Source of the DNA: Caballeronia zhejiangensis
GTDB taxonomy: Bacteria > Pseudomonadota > Gammaproteobacteria > Burkholderiales > Burkholderiaceae
Direction: 5' to 3'
Assembly: GCF_000698575.1 (NCBI RefSeq)
Contig: NZ_JFHD01000002.1
Location: forward strand, 62,001 to 126,000
Length of the DNA stretch: 64,000 nt
This document shows positions 8,972 to 18,571 of this stretch, piece after piece. The notes below the pieces were generated by a model that saw only the letters and a list, made by a program, of their open reading frames with translations, had not been told where the DNA came from and searched no databases. Both the position numbers and the translations under genes were made by a program. The stretch's first letter is position 1. Every line of letters begins with the position of its first letter.

Positions 8972-10477
8972 ATGCATCAGAAAAGCTTGACCGAACTGCG
9001 CGCCGCGCTTGACTCGAAGGAAGTATCCGCGGTCGAACTGGCGCAGTCGTATCTGCGGCGCATCGAGGGCGCGAAGGAACTGAACGCGTTCATCGGCGTC
9101 GACGCCGCGCTCACGCTCGAACAGGCGAAAGCCGCCGACGCGCTCATCGGCGAAGGCCGCGCGGGCGCGCTCACCGGCTTGCCGATCGCGCACAAGGACG
9201 TCTTCGTCACGCGCGGCTGGACATCGACCGCCGGCTCGCACATGCTCGAAAACTATTCGAGTCCGTTCGATGCGACCGTCGTCGATCGCCTCGCGAAAGC
9301 CGGTATGGTCACGCTCGGCAAGACCAACATGGACGAGTTCGCGATGGGCTCGTCCAACGAGAATTCGTACTTCGGCGCGGTGAAGAATCCGTGGGATATG
9401 AAGGCCGTGCCGGGCGGTTCGTCGGGCGGTTCGGCTGCTGCCGTGGCCGCGCGTCTCGCGCCCGCCGCGACCGGCACGGACACCGGCGGCTCCATCCGCC
9501 AGCCCGCTTCGTTCACCGGCATCACCGGCATCAAACCGACGTATGGCCGCGTTTCGCGTTATGGAATGATCGCGTTCGCGTCGTCGCTGGATCAGGGCGG
9601 CCCGATGGCGCAAACGGCGCACGACTGCGCGCTGCTGCTGAACGCGATGGGCGGCTTCGACGAGCGCGATTCCACGAGCCTTCAACGCGAGAACGAAGAC
9701 TACACGCGCTATCTCGGCAAGACGTGGAACGGCAGCGATGATGCCGGCAAGCCGCTGAAGGGCCTGCGCATCGGCATGCCGAAGGAGTATTTCGGCACGG
9801 GTCTCGCCGACGACGTGCGCGCGTCCATCGACGCCGCATTGAAGCAATACGAAGCGCTCGGCGCGACGCTCGTCGAAGTGTCGCTGCCGAAGACCGAGCT
9901 TTCGATTCCCGTGTACTACATCATCGCGCCGGCGGAGGCATCGTCGAATCTGTCGCGCTTCGATGGCGTGCGCTACGGGCATCGCGCGGCCGAGTACCGC
10001 GATCTGCTCGACATGTACAAGAAGTCGCGCGCGGAAGGCTTCGGGCCGGAAGTGAAGCGGCGGATTCTCGTCGGCACGTACGTGTTGTCGCACGGTTATT
10101 ACGACGCGTACTACCTGCAGGCGCAGAAGATTCGCCGCATCATCGCGCGCGATTTCCAGGAAGCGTTCAAGCAGTGCGACGTCATCATGGGACCGGTCGC
10201 GCCGTCGGTCGCGTGGAATCTCGGCGAGAAGGCCGACGATCCCGTGCAGATGTATCTCGCCGATATCTACACGCTTTCCGTGAGCCTCGCGGGCCTGCCC
10301 GGCATGAGCGTGCCGTGCGGTTTCGGCGCGGGCGCGAATGCGAATCGGCCGGTCGGTCTGCAGATCATCGGCAACTATTTCAACGAAGCCCGGATGCTCC
10401 AGGTCGCCGACGCTTATCAGCGCGCGACCGACTGGCACCGCAAGGCACCTGCATCGACATTGGCATCGGGAGTGTGA
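8972..10477 (+). CDS. gatA: Asp-tRNA(Asn)/Glu-tRNA(Gln) amidotransferase subunit A
   Basis: The 501-residue amidase-signature enzyme releases ammonia from glutamine for the transamidation step. The catalytic triad is visible as Lys75 (AHKDVF), Ser150 (GGSSGGS) and nucleophile Ser174 ([11 protein letters not shown]), matching the spacing of characterised GatA proteins. The start at 972 nt into the eighth kilobase (ATG at 8972, MHQKSLTEL) follows AGGAAAC; an upstream in-frame codon inside gatC would only add Arg-rich residues. The gatB start lies 2 nt after its stop. Confidence 0.97.
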   Translation: MHQKSLTELRAALDSKEVSAVELAQSYLRRIEGAKELNAFIGVDAALTLEQAKAADALIGEGRAGALTGLPIAHKDVFVTRGWTSTAGSHMLENYSSPFDATVVDRLAKAGMVTLGKTNMDEFAMGSSNENSYFGAVKNPWDMKAVPGGSSGGSAAAVAARLAPAATGTDTGGSIRQPASFTGITGIKPTYGRVSRYGMIAFASSLDQGGPMAQTAHDCALLLNAMGGFDERDSTSLQRENEDYTRYLGKTWNGSDDAGKPLKGLRIGMPKEYFGTGLADDVRASIDAALKQYEALGATLVEVSLPKTELSIPVYYIIAPAEASSNLSRFDGVRYGHRAAEYRDLLDMYKKSRAEGFGPEVKRRILVGTYVLSHGYYDAYYLQAQKIRRIIARDFQEAFKQCDVIMGPVAPSVAWNLGEKADDPVQMYLADIYTLSVSLAGLPGMSVPCGFGAGANANRPVGLQIIGNYFNEARMLQVADAYQRATDWHRKAPASTLASGV

Positions 10478-10479
10478 AC

Positions 10480-11949
10480 ATGCAGTGGGAAGTCGTCATC
10501 GGTCTGGAAACGCACGCGCAGCTTTCCACCGTCTCCAAGATTTTTTCCGGCGCGCCCACGCAGTTCGGCGCGAGCCCGAATTCGCAGGCGAGTCCCGTCG
10601 ATCTCGCGTTGCCCGGCGTGTTGCCTGTGATGAACCGCGGCGCCGTCGAGCGCGCGATCCGCTTCGGTCTCGCGATCGGTTCACACATCGCGCCGCGCAG
10701 CATCTTCGCGCGCAAGAACTACTTCTATCCGGATCTTCCGAAGGGCTATCAGATCAGCCAGTACGAGATTCCGGTCGTGCAGGGCGGGCAGATCACGATT
10801 CAGGTGCCGGCCAACGAGAAGGCGGGCAAGGAAGCGTACGAGAAGACCATCAACCTGACGCGCGCGCACCTCGAAGAGGACGCAGGCAAGTCGCTGCACG
10901 AAGACTTCGCGGGCATGACGGGCATCGACCTGAACCGCGCGGGCACGCCGCTGCTCGAAATCGTCACTGAGCCGGAAATGCGCAGCGCCGCGGAAGCGGT
11001 CGCGTATGCGAAGGCACTGCACGGTCTCGTCGTGTGGCTCGGCATCTGCGACGGCAACATGCAGGAAGGCTCGTTCCGTTGCGACGCGAACGTCTCGGTG
11101 CGCCCGGTCGGCCAGAAGGAATTCGGCACGCGCGCCGAGATCAAGAACTTGAACTCGTTCCGCTTTCTCGAAGAAGCGATCCAGTACGAAGTGCGCCGTC
11201 AGATCGAGCTGATCGAAGACGGCGGCACGGTGGTTCAGGAAACGCGTCTTTATGACCCGGACAAGCGCGAAACGCGTTCGATGCGCAGCAAGGAAGACGC
11301 GCACGATTACCGCTATTTTCCCGATCCCGATCTGATGCCGCTCGTGATCGATGCATCGTGGATCGATCGCGTGAAGGGCGAGATGCCCGAGCTGCCGGCG
11401 GACATGCAGAAGCGTTTCGTCGACACGTACGGTTTGACGCCGTATGACGCGGGCGTGCTGACTTCGTCGAAGGCGATGGCGTCCTACTTCGAAGCGCTCG
11501 TGCAGAAGGCGGGCGCGGCCCAGGCGAAGATCGCCGCGAACTGGATGATGGGCGACGTCTCCGCGCAACTGAATCGCGAATCGCTCGATATCAGCGAATC
11601 GCCGGTATCGGCTGCGCAGCTCGCGCTCATCATTCAGCGCATCGCCGATGGCACCATCTCCAACAAGATCGCGAAGGACATTTTCCAGACGATCTGGGAA
11701 GAGAAGGCGACCGACGATGCCGCCGCGGATCGCATCATCGACGCGAAGGGTTTGAAGCAGATTTCCGACACCGGCGCGCTCGAAGCGATCATCGACGAGG
11801 TGCTTGCTGCAAACCAGAAGTCGGTCGAGGAATTCCGCGCGGGCAAGGAGAAGGCGTTCAACGCGCTGATCGGTCAGGCGATGAAGGCGACCAAGGGCAA
11901 GGCGAATCCGCAGCAGGTGAACGAGCTTTTGAAGAAGAAACTCGGCTGA
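10480..11949 (+). CDS. gatB: Asp-tRNA(Asn)/Glu-tRNA(Gln) amidotransferase subunit B
   Basis: The 489-residue GatB subunit phosphorylates the misacylated aminoacyl-tRNA and receives ammonia from GatA. The N-terminus [15 protein letters not shown] is the GatB signature. Conserved segments of the cradle domain follow, such as [19 protein letters not shown] and [10 protein letters not shown], then [12 protein letters not shown] and [10 protein letters not shown] segments. The C-terminal GatB/YqeY tRNA-binding tail ends in [10 protein letters not shown]. The start is 2 nt after gatA. A strong terminator follows 23 nt after the stop, closing the gatCAB operon. Confidence 0.97.
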   Translation: MQWEVVIGLETHAQLSTVSKIFSGAPTQFGASPNSQASPVDLALPGVLPVMNRGAVERAIRFGLAIGSHIAPRSIFARKNYFYPDLPKGYQISQYEIPVVQGGQITIQVPANEKAGKEAYEKTINLTRAHLEEDAGKSLHEDFAGMTGIDLNRAGTPLLEIVTEPEMRSAAEAVAYAKALHGLVVWLGICDGNMQEGSFRCDANVSVRPVGQKEFGTRAEIKNLNSFRFLEEAIQYEVRRQIELIEDGGTVVQETRLYDPDKRETRSMRSKEDAHDYRYFPDPDLMPLVIDASWIDRVKGEMPELPADMQKRFVDTYGLTPYDAGVLTSSKAMASYFEALVQKAGAAQAKIAANWMMGDVSAQLNRESLDISESPVSAAQLALIIQRIADGTISNKIAKDIFQTIWEEKATDDAAADRIIDAKGLKQISDTGALEAIIDEVLAANQKSVEEFRAGKEKAFNALIGQAMKATKGKANPQQVNELLKKKLG

Positions 11950-11971
11950 TTGTTTCGGTGCGTGAAAGACA

Positions 11972-12012
11972 GGGCCGTTGCCGGTTAAGCTAGGCGACGG
12001 CCTTTCTTTTTG
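11972..12012 (+). terminator. Rho-independent terminator of gatCAB
   Basis: GGCCGTTGCC and GGCGACGGCC form a 10-bp stem (one G-T pair) around a GGTTAAGCTA loop. CCTTTCTTTTT follows directly, just before the next gene. Confidence 0.85.
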
Positions 12013-12026
12013 GTGATCACAAAAAT

Positions 12027-12866
12027 ATGGCAAAAAAACCCGAACTCGACGACTTCCGTGTGCCTTTCTTCGACGCCGGCAAGAAGCGCAAGCCATTCGA
12101 CCTGAGCGCGATCGATCCGTCCGCGAAGCCGTTTTCCAGCGGCACGAAGGACATCGACCGCGAGCGTCTCACGGCGATCGGCGTGCAGCTCGACGATCTT
12201 CAGGAGAAACTGCACGCGCAGCGCCGCCGGCGCGTGCTGCTCGTGCTGCAGGGCATGGACACGAGCGGCAAGGACGGCACGGTGCGCGCGGTGTTTCACG
12301 ATGTCGATCCGCTCGGCTTGCGCATCGTGCCGTTTCGCGCGCCGTCCGAGCGCGAGGCCGCGCACGATTTTCTGTGGCGCGTGCACGCGCAGGCGCCGAT
12401 GGCCGGCGAATTCGCGATCTTCAACCGCAGTCACTACGAAGACGTGCTCGTGCCGCGCGTGTTGAAGTCGATCGATGCCGACGAATGCGAACGGCGTTAT
12501 CGGCATATTCGCGAATTCGAGGCGCTGCTCGCTGACAGCGGCACGACCATCGTCAAATGCTTCCTGCACATTTCGAAGGACGAGCAGCGCGAGCGACTGC
12601 AGGCGCGCATCGACGATCCGACGAAACACTGGAAGTTCGACGTCTCCGACCTCGAAGCGCGCAAGCAATGGGACGACTATCAGGGCGCATACGCCGACGC
12701 GCTCGCGGCGACATCGACGGATTACGCGCCTTGGTACATCATTCCGGGCAATTCGAAGACGCATCGCAACGTGATGGTCGCAGAGCTGCTGTTGCGCACG
12801 ATGCAGGACATGAAGCTCGAATTCCCGCCGGCGAAAGAATCGCTGAAGGGCGTGAAGGTCGAATAA
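12027..12866 (+). CDS. PPK2-family polyphosphate:nucleotide phosphotransferase
   Basis: The 279-residue protein is a PPK2-type polyphosphate kinase, which transfers phosphate between inorganic polyphosphate and nucleoside mono- or diphosphates in the cytoplasm. Visible motifs are the Walker-A-like GMDTSGKDG at residues 76-84, the FNRSHYEDV segment at 132-140 (the family FDRSWYNR-like motif), and the Arg-rich lid region including ERLQARIDDPTKHWK. Single-domain length fits PPK2 rather than the tandem-domain class, but the preferred nucleotide (AMP, ADP or GDP) cannot be told. It stands alone between the gatCAB terminator and xthA and probably forms a short transcript with xthA (21-nt gap). Confidence 0.88.
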   Translation: MAKKPELDDFRVPFFDAGKKRKPFDLSAIDPSAKPFSSGTKDIDRERLTAIGVQLDDLQEKLHAQRRRRVLLVLQGMDTSGKDGTVRAVFHDVDPLGLRIVPFRAPSEREAAHDFLWRVHAQAPMAGEFAIFNRSHYEDVLVPRVLKSIDADECERRYRHIREFEALLADSGTTIVKCFLHISKDEQRERLQARIDDPTKHWKFDVSDLEARKQWDDYQGAYADALAATSTDYAPWYIIPGNSKTHRNVMVAELLLRTMQDMKLEFPPAKESLKGVKVE

Positions 12867-12887
12867 TCAAGATCAAAAAGGAAGAAC

Positions 12888-13673
12888 ATGTTTCGCGTGA
12901 TAACCGCCAATCTCAACGGCATCCGTTCGGCCGCCAAGAAAGGTTTCTTCGACTGGTTCGGAGAGCAGAAATCCGACGTCGTGTGCGTTCAGGAAATCAA
13001 ATGCTCGCAGGACGATCTGACGCCGGAATTTCTCGCGCCGCACGGTTTCCAGGGCTATTTCCAGCACGCGGTGAAGAAGGGCTACAGCGGCGCCGGTCTG
13101 TACACGCGCCACGAACCGGATGACGTGATCATCGGCTTCGGTTCGGAAGAGTTCGATCCGGAAGGGCGCTATGTCGAAGCGCGTTTCGGCAAGTTGTCGG
13201 TCGTGTCGGTGTATGTGCCGTCGGGTTCGAGCGGCGACGAGCGTCAGCAGGCGAAGTATCGCTTCATGGACGAGTTCATGCCGCATCTGGACGCGCTTTC
13301 GAAGGAGCGCGAAGTCATCCTGTGCGGCGATGTAAATATCGTGCACAAGGAAATCGACATCAAGAACTGGAAGAGCAACCAGAAGAATTCCGGTTGTTTG
13401 CCCGAAGAACGCGCGTGGCTCACGAAGCTTTTCGACGACGTCGGTTATGTCGATGTATTCCGCACGCTCGATCAGCGTCCCGAGCAATATACGTGGTGGA
13501 GCAATCGCGGCCAGGCGTATGCGAAGAACGTCGGGTGGCGTATCGATTATCAGATCGCGACGAAGGAAGTCGCCGCGACCGCGAAGAAGACGTCGATTTT
13601 CCGGGATATCAAGTTCAGCGACCACGCGCCGCTGACGATCGATTACGACTGGAAGATCGCGAAGAAGAAGTGA
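12888..13673 (+). CDS. xth: Exodeoxyribonuclease III / AP endonuclease
   Basis: This Mg2+-dependent nuclease of the EEP superfamily acts in base excision repair. It cleaves abasic sites and removes 3'-blocking groups. Visible catalytic residues are Asn8 (TANLNGIRSA), Glu36 (CVQEIKC), the GDVNIVHKEID segment with Asp148 and Asn150, and the C-terminal SDHAPL with the catalytic Asp-His pair near residue 245. The length of 261 residues is normal. GGAAGAAC precedes the ATG. The gene converges with the M48 protease gene, only one base separating their ends. Confidence 0.95.
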   Translation: MFRVITANLNGIRSAAKKGFFDWFGEQKSDVVCVQEIKCSQDDLTPEFLAPHGFQGYFQHAVKKGYSGAGLYTRHEPDDVIIGFGSEEFDPEGRYVEARFGKLSVVSVYVPSGSSGDERQQAKYRFMDEFMPHLDALSKEREVILCGDVNIVHKEIDIKNWKSNQKNSGCLPEERAWLTKLFDDVGYVDVFRTLDQRPEQYTWWSNRGQAYAKNVGWRIDYQIATKEVAATAKKTSIFRDIKFSDHAPLTIDYDWKIAKKK

Positions 13674-13674
13674 G

Positions 13675-14589
13675 CTAGCGCCCGCTCTTCTTGAACCGCC
13701 CCATCCCGGCGTAATTCGGCAACTGATCGATGGTCTTGCCGACCGCCTTCGCATAGAGCGGCATCATGTCCGGCATGCGTTTGAGCAGATCCTGCCGGCG
13801 ATCCGGCCCGTACGGATGCAGCCAGATGAAGCCATCGTCCGCGCGGCGCGTGCCCGAATCGATCTTGTTCCACAACGTGACGGCAGCGCGCGGATCGTAG
13901 CCCGCGCGCGACGCGATCTCGCTGCCGATCACGTCGGCTTCGGTTTCGTCGGCGGGGGAATAGCGCATCGTCAGCAGTTCATCGCCGATATCGGGCTGCT
14001 GCGACGCGTAATTCGAAAAGCCGAAAAGCTGCGGCATGCCGTTCGACGAGAGCTGCGCCGCCTGCTGCCGCCCGAGCCGCTCGCGCGCATGCTCGCGCAA
14101 CGCGTGCGCGATTTCATGGCCGATCATCATGCCGATCTCGTTGTCGTTCAGATGCAGCTTGTCGATCAGCCCGCTGTACACGACGATCTTCCCGCCCGGC
14201 AGGCAGACCATGCGCTCGTCGGCCGACTTGATGACGTTGATCTCCCACGTCCAGCTCTTCGCGCGATCGTTCCACTTGAGCGCGAACGGAATCTCGTGAT
14301 TCGCGATATCGCGCACGCGTTTGACGAGCGGGTTGGTATCGGGGAGCAGCGTCTTGTTGCGCTCGGCATCGTGGATGACCTGCGCGTATTCGTCGGCGGC
14401 CTGCGCTTCGAGCGTCGCGGGCGCAATCAGGTTGCGAAACAGCGCCGTATTGCCGAAACGGATCTGGTTGTTCGGTGCGGAGTACGGCGGCGGCGTCTTT
14501 TGTTCGTCCTGGGCATACGCGGACGAAGGGGCGAGCGACGCCCATGTCCATGCGCAAACCAAGGCGCGAAGCTTGAAAGAAACCGTCAT
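13675..14589 (-). CDS. Periplasmic/envelope M48-family zinc metalloprotease
   Basis: The 304-residue protein begins with a signal peptide (cleavage probably after AYA, residue 26). The M48 peptidase zinc site follows as HEIAH at residues 158-162, with a third ligand in the downstream ETEADVIGSEIA segment. M48 periplasmic proteases of this kind (BepA/LoiP-like) take part in outer-membrane protein quality control. The start codon overlaps the stop of the upstream AmpG-like permease by 4 nt, so the two are coupled. That suggests a shared envelope or peptidoglycan-stress role, which is inference. Confidence 0.88.
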   Translation of the reverse strand: MTVSFKLRALVCAWTWASLAPSSAYAQDEQKTPPPYSAPNNQIRFGNTALFRNLIAPATLEAQAADEYAQVIHDAERNKTLLPDTNPLVKRVRDIANHEIPFALKWNDRAKSWTWEINVIKSADERMVCLPGGKIVVYSGLIDKLHLNDNEIGMMIGHEIAHALREHARERLGRQQAAQLSSNGMPQLFGFSNYASQQPDIGDELLTMRYSPADETEADVIGSEIASRAGYDPRAAVTLWNKIDSGTRRADDGFIWLHPYGPDRRQDLLKRMPDMMPLYAKAVGKTIDQLPNYAGMGRFKKSGR

Positions 14590-15872
14590 CGTCGAATTCT
14601 CCAGGGCGCGATCTTGGGCAACAGTAACATGCCCGGAATGGACAGCGCGACGCAGATCATGAAGTACGGAAACCAGCCGGTTTCATTCACGATGTAGCCG
14701 CTGCCCGCCGCCGCGAAGGTGCGCGGCACGGCCGCGAGGCTCGTGAAGAGCGCGAATTGGGTCGCGGTGTAGCGCGGGTCGGTCGTGCTCGCGATATACG
14801 CCGTGAACGTCGCGAGCGTGAGACCCGTCGCGAAGGTTTCGAAGCCGTACAGCACGCCGAGCGCGAACGGCGACGGCCCGATCTTCGCGAGCCATGCGAA
14901 GCCGAGCGTCGCGACGATCTGCAGAATGCCGAAGATCCACAATCCGCGCGCAATGCCGATCTTCACGAGCGCGATGCCGCCGAGCAAGCCGCCCGCGATG
15001 CTCGCCCAGAACGCGACCGCTTTCGCGATCACGCCGATCTGCGCGAGCGAGAATCCGACGTCGATGAAGAACTTCGTCGCGAGCGCGGTGGCCATCGTAT
15101 CGCCGAGCTTGTACAGGAAGATGAAACTGAGCACGAGCAGCGCCGCGCGCCAGCCGTCACGCGTGACGAACTCGTGAAACGGCTCGACGATCGCCTCGCG
15201 CAGATTTTTCGGCGGCGCGCCATGAATCTGCGGCTCCTTCACGACGAGCGTCATGATGAGCCCCGGCAGCATGAACGCGGCGGTGATCAGAAAGACGCTT
15301 TTCCACGGCAGGACGGTCGCGAGAATCAGCGACAGCGAACCGGGCACGAGTCCCGCGACCTTATATGCGTTGACGTGCACCGCGTTGCCGAGCCCTTGTT
15401 CGGTGTCGGCGAGGAGCTCGCGGCGATAGGCATCGATGACGATATCCTGACTCGCGCTGAAGAACGCGACGAGCGCGGCGATCGCGGCGACGGCCCAGAG
15501 ATTCTGCTCGGGCGAGAAGAAGCCGAACGAGCCGATCGCGATCATCACGAGCACTTGCGTGACGAACATCCAGCCGCGCCGCCTGCCCGGACTCCAGCCG
15601 GGAAAGCGCGGAATGAAACGGTCCATCAGCGGCGACCAGACGAATTTCCACGTGTACGGAAGTCCGATCAGCGCGAAGAGACCGATCTCCTTGACGTTGA
15701 TGTGCGCGGTCGTGAGCCACGCCTGCAACAGGCTATAAAGCGTGAAGAGCGGCAATCCGGACGTAAAGCCGAGAAAGACGCAAATGAGGATGCGCTTGTT
15801 GAGGAACGCGCGCCATCCGGGATGATCTTCGTGAGCAGTTAGAGCGGGCGCCTCGTGTGGCGTATCGGGCAT
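14586..15872 (-). CDS. ampG: AmpG-like muropeptide MFS permease
   Basis: The 428-residue inner-membrane transporter has about twelve hydrophobic segments. AmpG imports GlcNAc-anhydroMurNAc-peptides released by wall turnover, for recycling and beta-lactamase induction signalling. Family landmarks include FLGFTSGLPLFTLYSLLQAWL near the N-terminus, GLPYTWKFVWSPLMDRF (the conserved K-x-x-W-x-P-x-x-D), and SASQDIVIDAYRRELL. All are characteristic of the AmpG branch of the major facilitator superfamily. It is coupled by ATGA to the M48 protease gene downstream. Confidence 0.9.
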   Translation of the reverse strand: MPDTPHEAPALTAHEDHPGWRAFLNKRILICVFLGFTSGLPLFTLYSLLQAWLTTAHINVKEIGLFALIGLPYTWKFVWSPLMDRFIPRFPGWSPGRRRGWMFVTQVLVMIAIGSFGFFSPEQNLWAVAAIAALVAFFSASQDIVIDAYRRELLADTEQGLGNAVHVNAYKVAGLVPGSLSLILATVLPWKSVFLITAAFMLPGLIMTLVVKEPQIHGAPPKNLREAIVEPFHEFVTRDGWRAALLVLSFIFLYKLGDTMATALATKFFIDVGFSLAQIGVIAKAVAFWASIAGGLLGGIALVKIGIARGLWIFGILQIVATLGFAWLAKIGPSPFALGVLYGFETFATGLTLATFTAYIASTTDPRYTATQFALFTSLAAVPRTFAAAGSGYIVNETGWFPYFMICVALSIPGMLLLPKIAPWRIRR

Positions 15873-15917
15873 GTCAGATAACGGGCAGTTGTCGATGCGG
15901 GAACCCGCCGGTCGATG

Positions 15918-16526
15918 TTACCGGCGCTTCACGCGATAGACCGCAAGACTACCACGCCAGTTCGCGCCCCAACGGACCGACTGCCCGCCGTGCAGCACCA
16001 CGCGATCCAGAATCTCGATGCCCACTTCCGGCGCGAGCGCCTCGAAGTCCTTGATCGTGAGCACGCGCACGTTCGGCGTGTTGTGCCATTGATAAGGCAG
16101 CGATTTCGACACCGGCATGCGTCCCTGAATCACCGAAAGCCGATGCTGCCAGTAACCGAAATTCGGAAACGACACAATGCATTCGCGTCCGACGCGCACC
16201 GTTTCGCGCAGGATCGCGGCGGTCTGATGGATCGTCTGCAGCGTCTGCGAGAGGATCGCGAAGTCGAAGCTGTCGTCTTCGAAGAGACGCAAGCCGTCTT
16301 CGAGATTCTGCTGGATCACGTTCACGCCTTTTTGCGCGCACGCGAGCACGCCGGCATCGTTGATTTCGATGCCGTAGCCCTTCACTTCCAGTTCTTCACC
16401 GAGCAGCGACAGCAGCGAACCGTCGCCGCAGCCGAGATCGAGCACCGTCGAGCGCGGTTCGACCCAGCGGGCGATCGCGCGAAAGTCCGAGCGCAGCGCG
16501 AGGGAATCGAGAGTGTGCTGGTTCAT
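15918..16526 (-). CDS. metW: Methionine biosynthesis protein MetW (SAM-dependent methyltransferase fold)
   Basis: The 202-residue protein has the class I methyltransferase motif [12 protein letters not shown] at about residues 29-40 and the family segments [10 protein letters not shown] and [12 protein letters not shown]. MetW partners with MetX in many proteobacteria and is needed for homoserine acylation activity in some of them. The start at 16526 (MNQHTLDSL) overlaps the metX stop by 4 nt, so the pair is translationally coupled; the frame stays open upstream but the preceding residues lie inside metX and are Arg-rich. Confidence 0.93.
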   Translation of the reverse strand: MNQHTLDSLALRSDFRAIARWVEPRSTVLDLGCGDGSLLSLLGEELEVKGYGIEINDAGVLACAQKGVNVIQQNLEDGLRLFEDDSFDFAILSQTLQTIHQTAAILRETVRVGRECIVSFPNFGYWQHRLSVIQGRMPVSKSLPYQWHNTPNVRVLTIKDFEALAPEVGIEILDRVVLHGGQSVRWGANWRGSLAVYRVKRR

Positions 16527-17668
16527 GCGCCGATCTCCGTGGCAATGCGTTCGTAGTAGGCGCGCATCAGATTGTGATAGCGCGCGTCGTCGAGCAGGAA
16601 GGCGTCGTGGCCGTGCGGCGCGTCGATTTCCGCGTAGCTCACCGTGCGCTTGTTGTCGAGCAGCGCCTTCACGATCTCGCGCGAGCGCGCCGGCGCGAAA
16701 CGCCAGTCGGTCGTAAAGCTGGTGATGAGATATTTCGCCGATGTATTGGCAAGCGCTTTCGTTAGATCGCCGTCGAAGGCTTTCGCGGGATCGAAATAAT
16801 CGAGCGCGCGCGTGATGAGCAGATACGTGTTCGCATCGAAGTATTCGGCGAACTTGTCGGCCTGATAGCGCAGATACGACTCCACTTCGAATTCGACATC
16901 GAAATTGAAGTTGTACGCGTCGAGCGCGCCTTCGGCACGGCGCAGCGCGCGGCCGAATTTCACGGCCATGTCGTCGTCCGACAGATACGTGATGTGGCCG
17001 ATCATCCGCGCGACGCGCAAGCCGCGGCGCGGCTTCACGCCGTGCGCGTAGTAATCGCCGCCGTGGAAGTCGGGGTCCGAGAGGATCGCGGAGCGCGCCG
17101 TCTCGTTGAACGCGATGTTCTGTGCGGACAGCTTCGGCGTCGACGCCACCACGATGCAATGCGCGAGCCGCTCCGGATACATCATGCTCCACGCGAGCGC
17201 CTGCATGCCGCCCAAGCTGCCGCCCATCACGGCCGCGAAGCGCTCGATACCGAAGCGGTCCGCGAGACGCGCCTGCGCGTTCACCCAGTCCTCGACGGTG
17301 ACGACGGGAAAGCTCGCGCCATACGGTTTTCCGGTCGCGCCGTCGATGCTCATCGGTCCGGTCGAGCCGAAACACGAGCCGAGATTGTTCACGCCGATGA
17401 CGAAGAAGCGGTTCGTGTCGAGCGGCTTGCCGGGGCCGACCATGTTGTCCCACCAGCCGACGTTCTTCGGGTTATCGGCGTGAATGCCGGCGACGTGATG
17501 CGACGCGTTCAGCGCATGGCACACGAGCACGGCGTTCGAGCGCGCGGCGTTCAGTTCGCCATAGGTTTCGACGACGAGTTCGTAGTCGCCGAGCGACGAG
17601 CCGTTCTGCATCCGCAGCGGCTCGGTGAAGCGCATTGTTTGGGGAGTGACGATGCCGATCGATTCCAT
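16523..17668 (-). CDS. metX: Homoserine O-acyltransferase MetX
   Basis: This 381-residue alpha/beta-hydrolase-fold enzyme acylates L-homoserine with acetyl-CoA or succinyl-CoA in the first committed step of methionine synthesis. Features include [14 protein letters not shown] (oxyanion region), the nucleophile elbow [14 protein letters not shown] with Ser151, and the C-terminal [12 protein letters not shown] segment carrying the catalytic His. AAAGGCGGAATGA precedes the ATG at 17668. Acyl-donor preference (acetyl or succinyl) cannot be decided by name alone, since MetX proteins of both kinds are known. It is preceded by a long structured leader. Confidence 0.93.
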   Translation of the reverse strand: MESIGIVTPQTMRFTEPLRMQNGSSLGDYELVVETYGELNAARSNAVLVCHALNASHHVAGIHADNPKNVGWWDNMVGPGKPLDTNRFFVIGVNNLGSCFGSTGPMSIDGATGKPYGASFPVVTVEDWVNAQARLADRFGIERFAAVMGGSLGGMQALAWSMMYPERLAHCIVVASTPKLSAQNIAFNETARSAILSDPDFHGGDYYAHGVKPRRGLRVARMIGHITYLSDDDMAVKFGRALRRAEGALDAYNFNFDVEFEVESYLRYQADKFAEYFDANTYLLITRALDYFDPAKAFDGDLTKALANTSAKYLITSFTTDWRFAPARSREIVKALLDNKRTVSYAEIDAPHGHDAFLLDDARYHNLMRAYYERIATEIGA

Positions 17669-17972
17669 TCATTCCGCCTTTGACCTGGCGGCTAAACGGT
17701 GTCGGCGATGCGCTGCCTGAGAAATCGAGCGCGGCTGACGACCTCTTTAGCCGCATTTATAGTGAACCCCGCGAAAGATCACTGAGGTTCGCGCGCCCGC
17801 AATCGAGTCAGCAAATCGGCGCACTGTTCATGTTCGAGAAAATCTCGTTAGCGGGGAAGTATAGCGGAAAACGTCATAACGCCGTCAATAATGCCGCCAT
17901 CTGCCGCGCCTTGGATGCGGCCCGCTTTAGCGTCTATATTGTCTAATCGCCTCGTCGTCCCGAGGAAAGGAC
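17669..17972. promoter_or_regulatory. Divergent metX / toxin-antitoxin intergenic region with promoters
   Basis: This 304-nt gene-free region separates metX (minus) from the antitoxin gene (plus). For metX, TTGACG (17883-17888) and TATACT (17858-17863) are a plausible promoter with a long 19-nt spacer, giving a leader of about 180 nt. For the antitoxin, TTGGAT (17911-17916) and TATATT (17935-17940) with an 18-nt spacer lie about 33 nt before the start codon. A CGAGA-AAA-TCTCG hairpin lies at 17835-17847. Confidence 0.45.
17738..17792 (-). promoter_or_regulatory. Possible SAM-II-like riboswitch in the metX leader
   Basis: On the transcribed minus strand the leader reads AGTGATCTTT, then a GC-rich stretch, then TCACTATAAATGCGGCTAAAGAGG. 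The segment ATAAATG-NN-GCTAAA-R-AGG matches the 3' half of known SAM-II riboswitches, GTGATC-TTT resembles their conserved GUGAUUU, and ACCTC upstream could form the pseudoknot with GAGGT. The P1 stem is short (AGTGA/TCACT). The gene context (metX) is right for SAM-II. This is a by-eye resemblance, not a covariance-model hit. Confidence 0.35.
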
Positions 17973-18254
17973 ATGAAACCGAGCCGGGTCAGACCGCTCA
18001 GTCACCTGAAGAGCCGCGCGGCCGAGATGATCCGCAATATCGTCGAGAGCCGCGAGCCGATGCTCATCACGCAGAACGGTGAAGGCAGGGTTGTCGTGCA
18101 GGATGTGCAGTCCTATGAAGACCTGCATCAGACGCTTGCCTTGCTGAAGATTCTCGCGATGGGACAGAAGACCATCGAAGCCGGCCACTGCGTGAGCGCC
18201 GGCGATGTCTTCGCCGAGATCGAGCGCATGGACCGCGAGGAAGGCTTCAAATGA
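17973..18254 (+). CDS. Phd/YefM-family antitoxin
   Basis: This 93-residue protein has the antitoxin fold of the Phd/YefM (prevent-host-death) family. The N-terminal segment VRPLSHLKSRAAEMIRNIVESREPMLITQNGEGRVVVQDVQSYE is the DNA-binding/dimerisation part, and the C-terminal helices would wrap the toxin. AGGAAAGGAC precedes the start. Its stop overlaps the toxin start by ATGA, the usual coupling in type II modules. Such antitoxins normally repress their own promoter. Confidence 0.88.
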   Translation: MKPSRVRPLSHLKSRAAEMIRNIVESREPMLITQNGEGRVVVQDVQSYEDLHQTLALLKILAMGQKTIEAGHCVSAGDVFAEIERMDREEGFK

Positions 18255-18571
18255 AGACCGTTTTCCTGGATCCGGTGCGTCGGGATCTGCAGGATTTCCG
18301 GCGCTATGTCATCAACAAGTTCGGCGGCACGGCGTGGGCCGCTACGCGCAACAAGTTCGCGGAAACCATTGCCGAGATCGAAGCCGCGCCGCGCAACGGC
18401 TCGACGCCGCCCGAGCTCGTCGACTTTCGCATGTCGGGCTATTACGAAGTGCCGAGCGGCACGAACCGCATCATCTACAAGGTCGATGGCGACACGATTT
18501 ACGTGCATCTCGTCGTCGATGCACGCTCGGACCTCGAAGACATACTCGCGCGCCGCTTATTTCGGATGTAG
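18251..18571 (+). CDS. RelE/ParE-family toxin
   Basis: This 106-residue toxin of the RelE/ParE superfamily shows FLDPVRRDLQDFRRYVINKFG at the N-terminus (the two-helix hairpin), then a beta-sheet core with FRMSGYYEVPSGTNRIIYKVDGDTIYVHLVV. The R-I-x-Y-K-V and H-L-V-V-D strands are typical of ParE. ParE members poison DNA gyrase and RelE members cut mRNA; the sequence does not distinguish these. The last 15 nt overlap the 3' end of the HAD gene on the opposite strand. Confidence 0.85.
   Translation: MKTVFLDPVRRDLQDFRRYVINKFGGTAWAATRNKFAETIAEIEAAPRNGSTPPELVDFRMSGYYEVPSGTNRIIYKVDGDTIYVHLVVDARSDLEDILARRLFRM

Noticed and set aside
15918..17453. Apparent fusion of a long N-terminal extension to MetW
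   Set aside because: The extra residues overlap metX in another frame; the ATGA start at 16526 gives normal MetW length.
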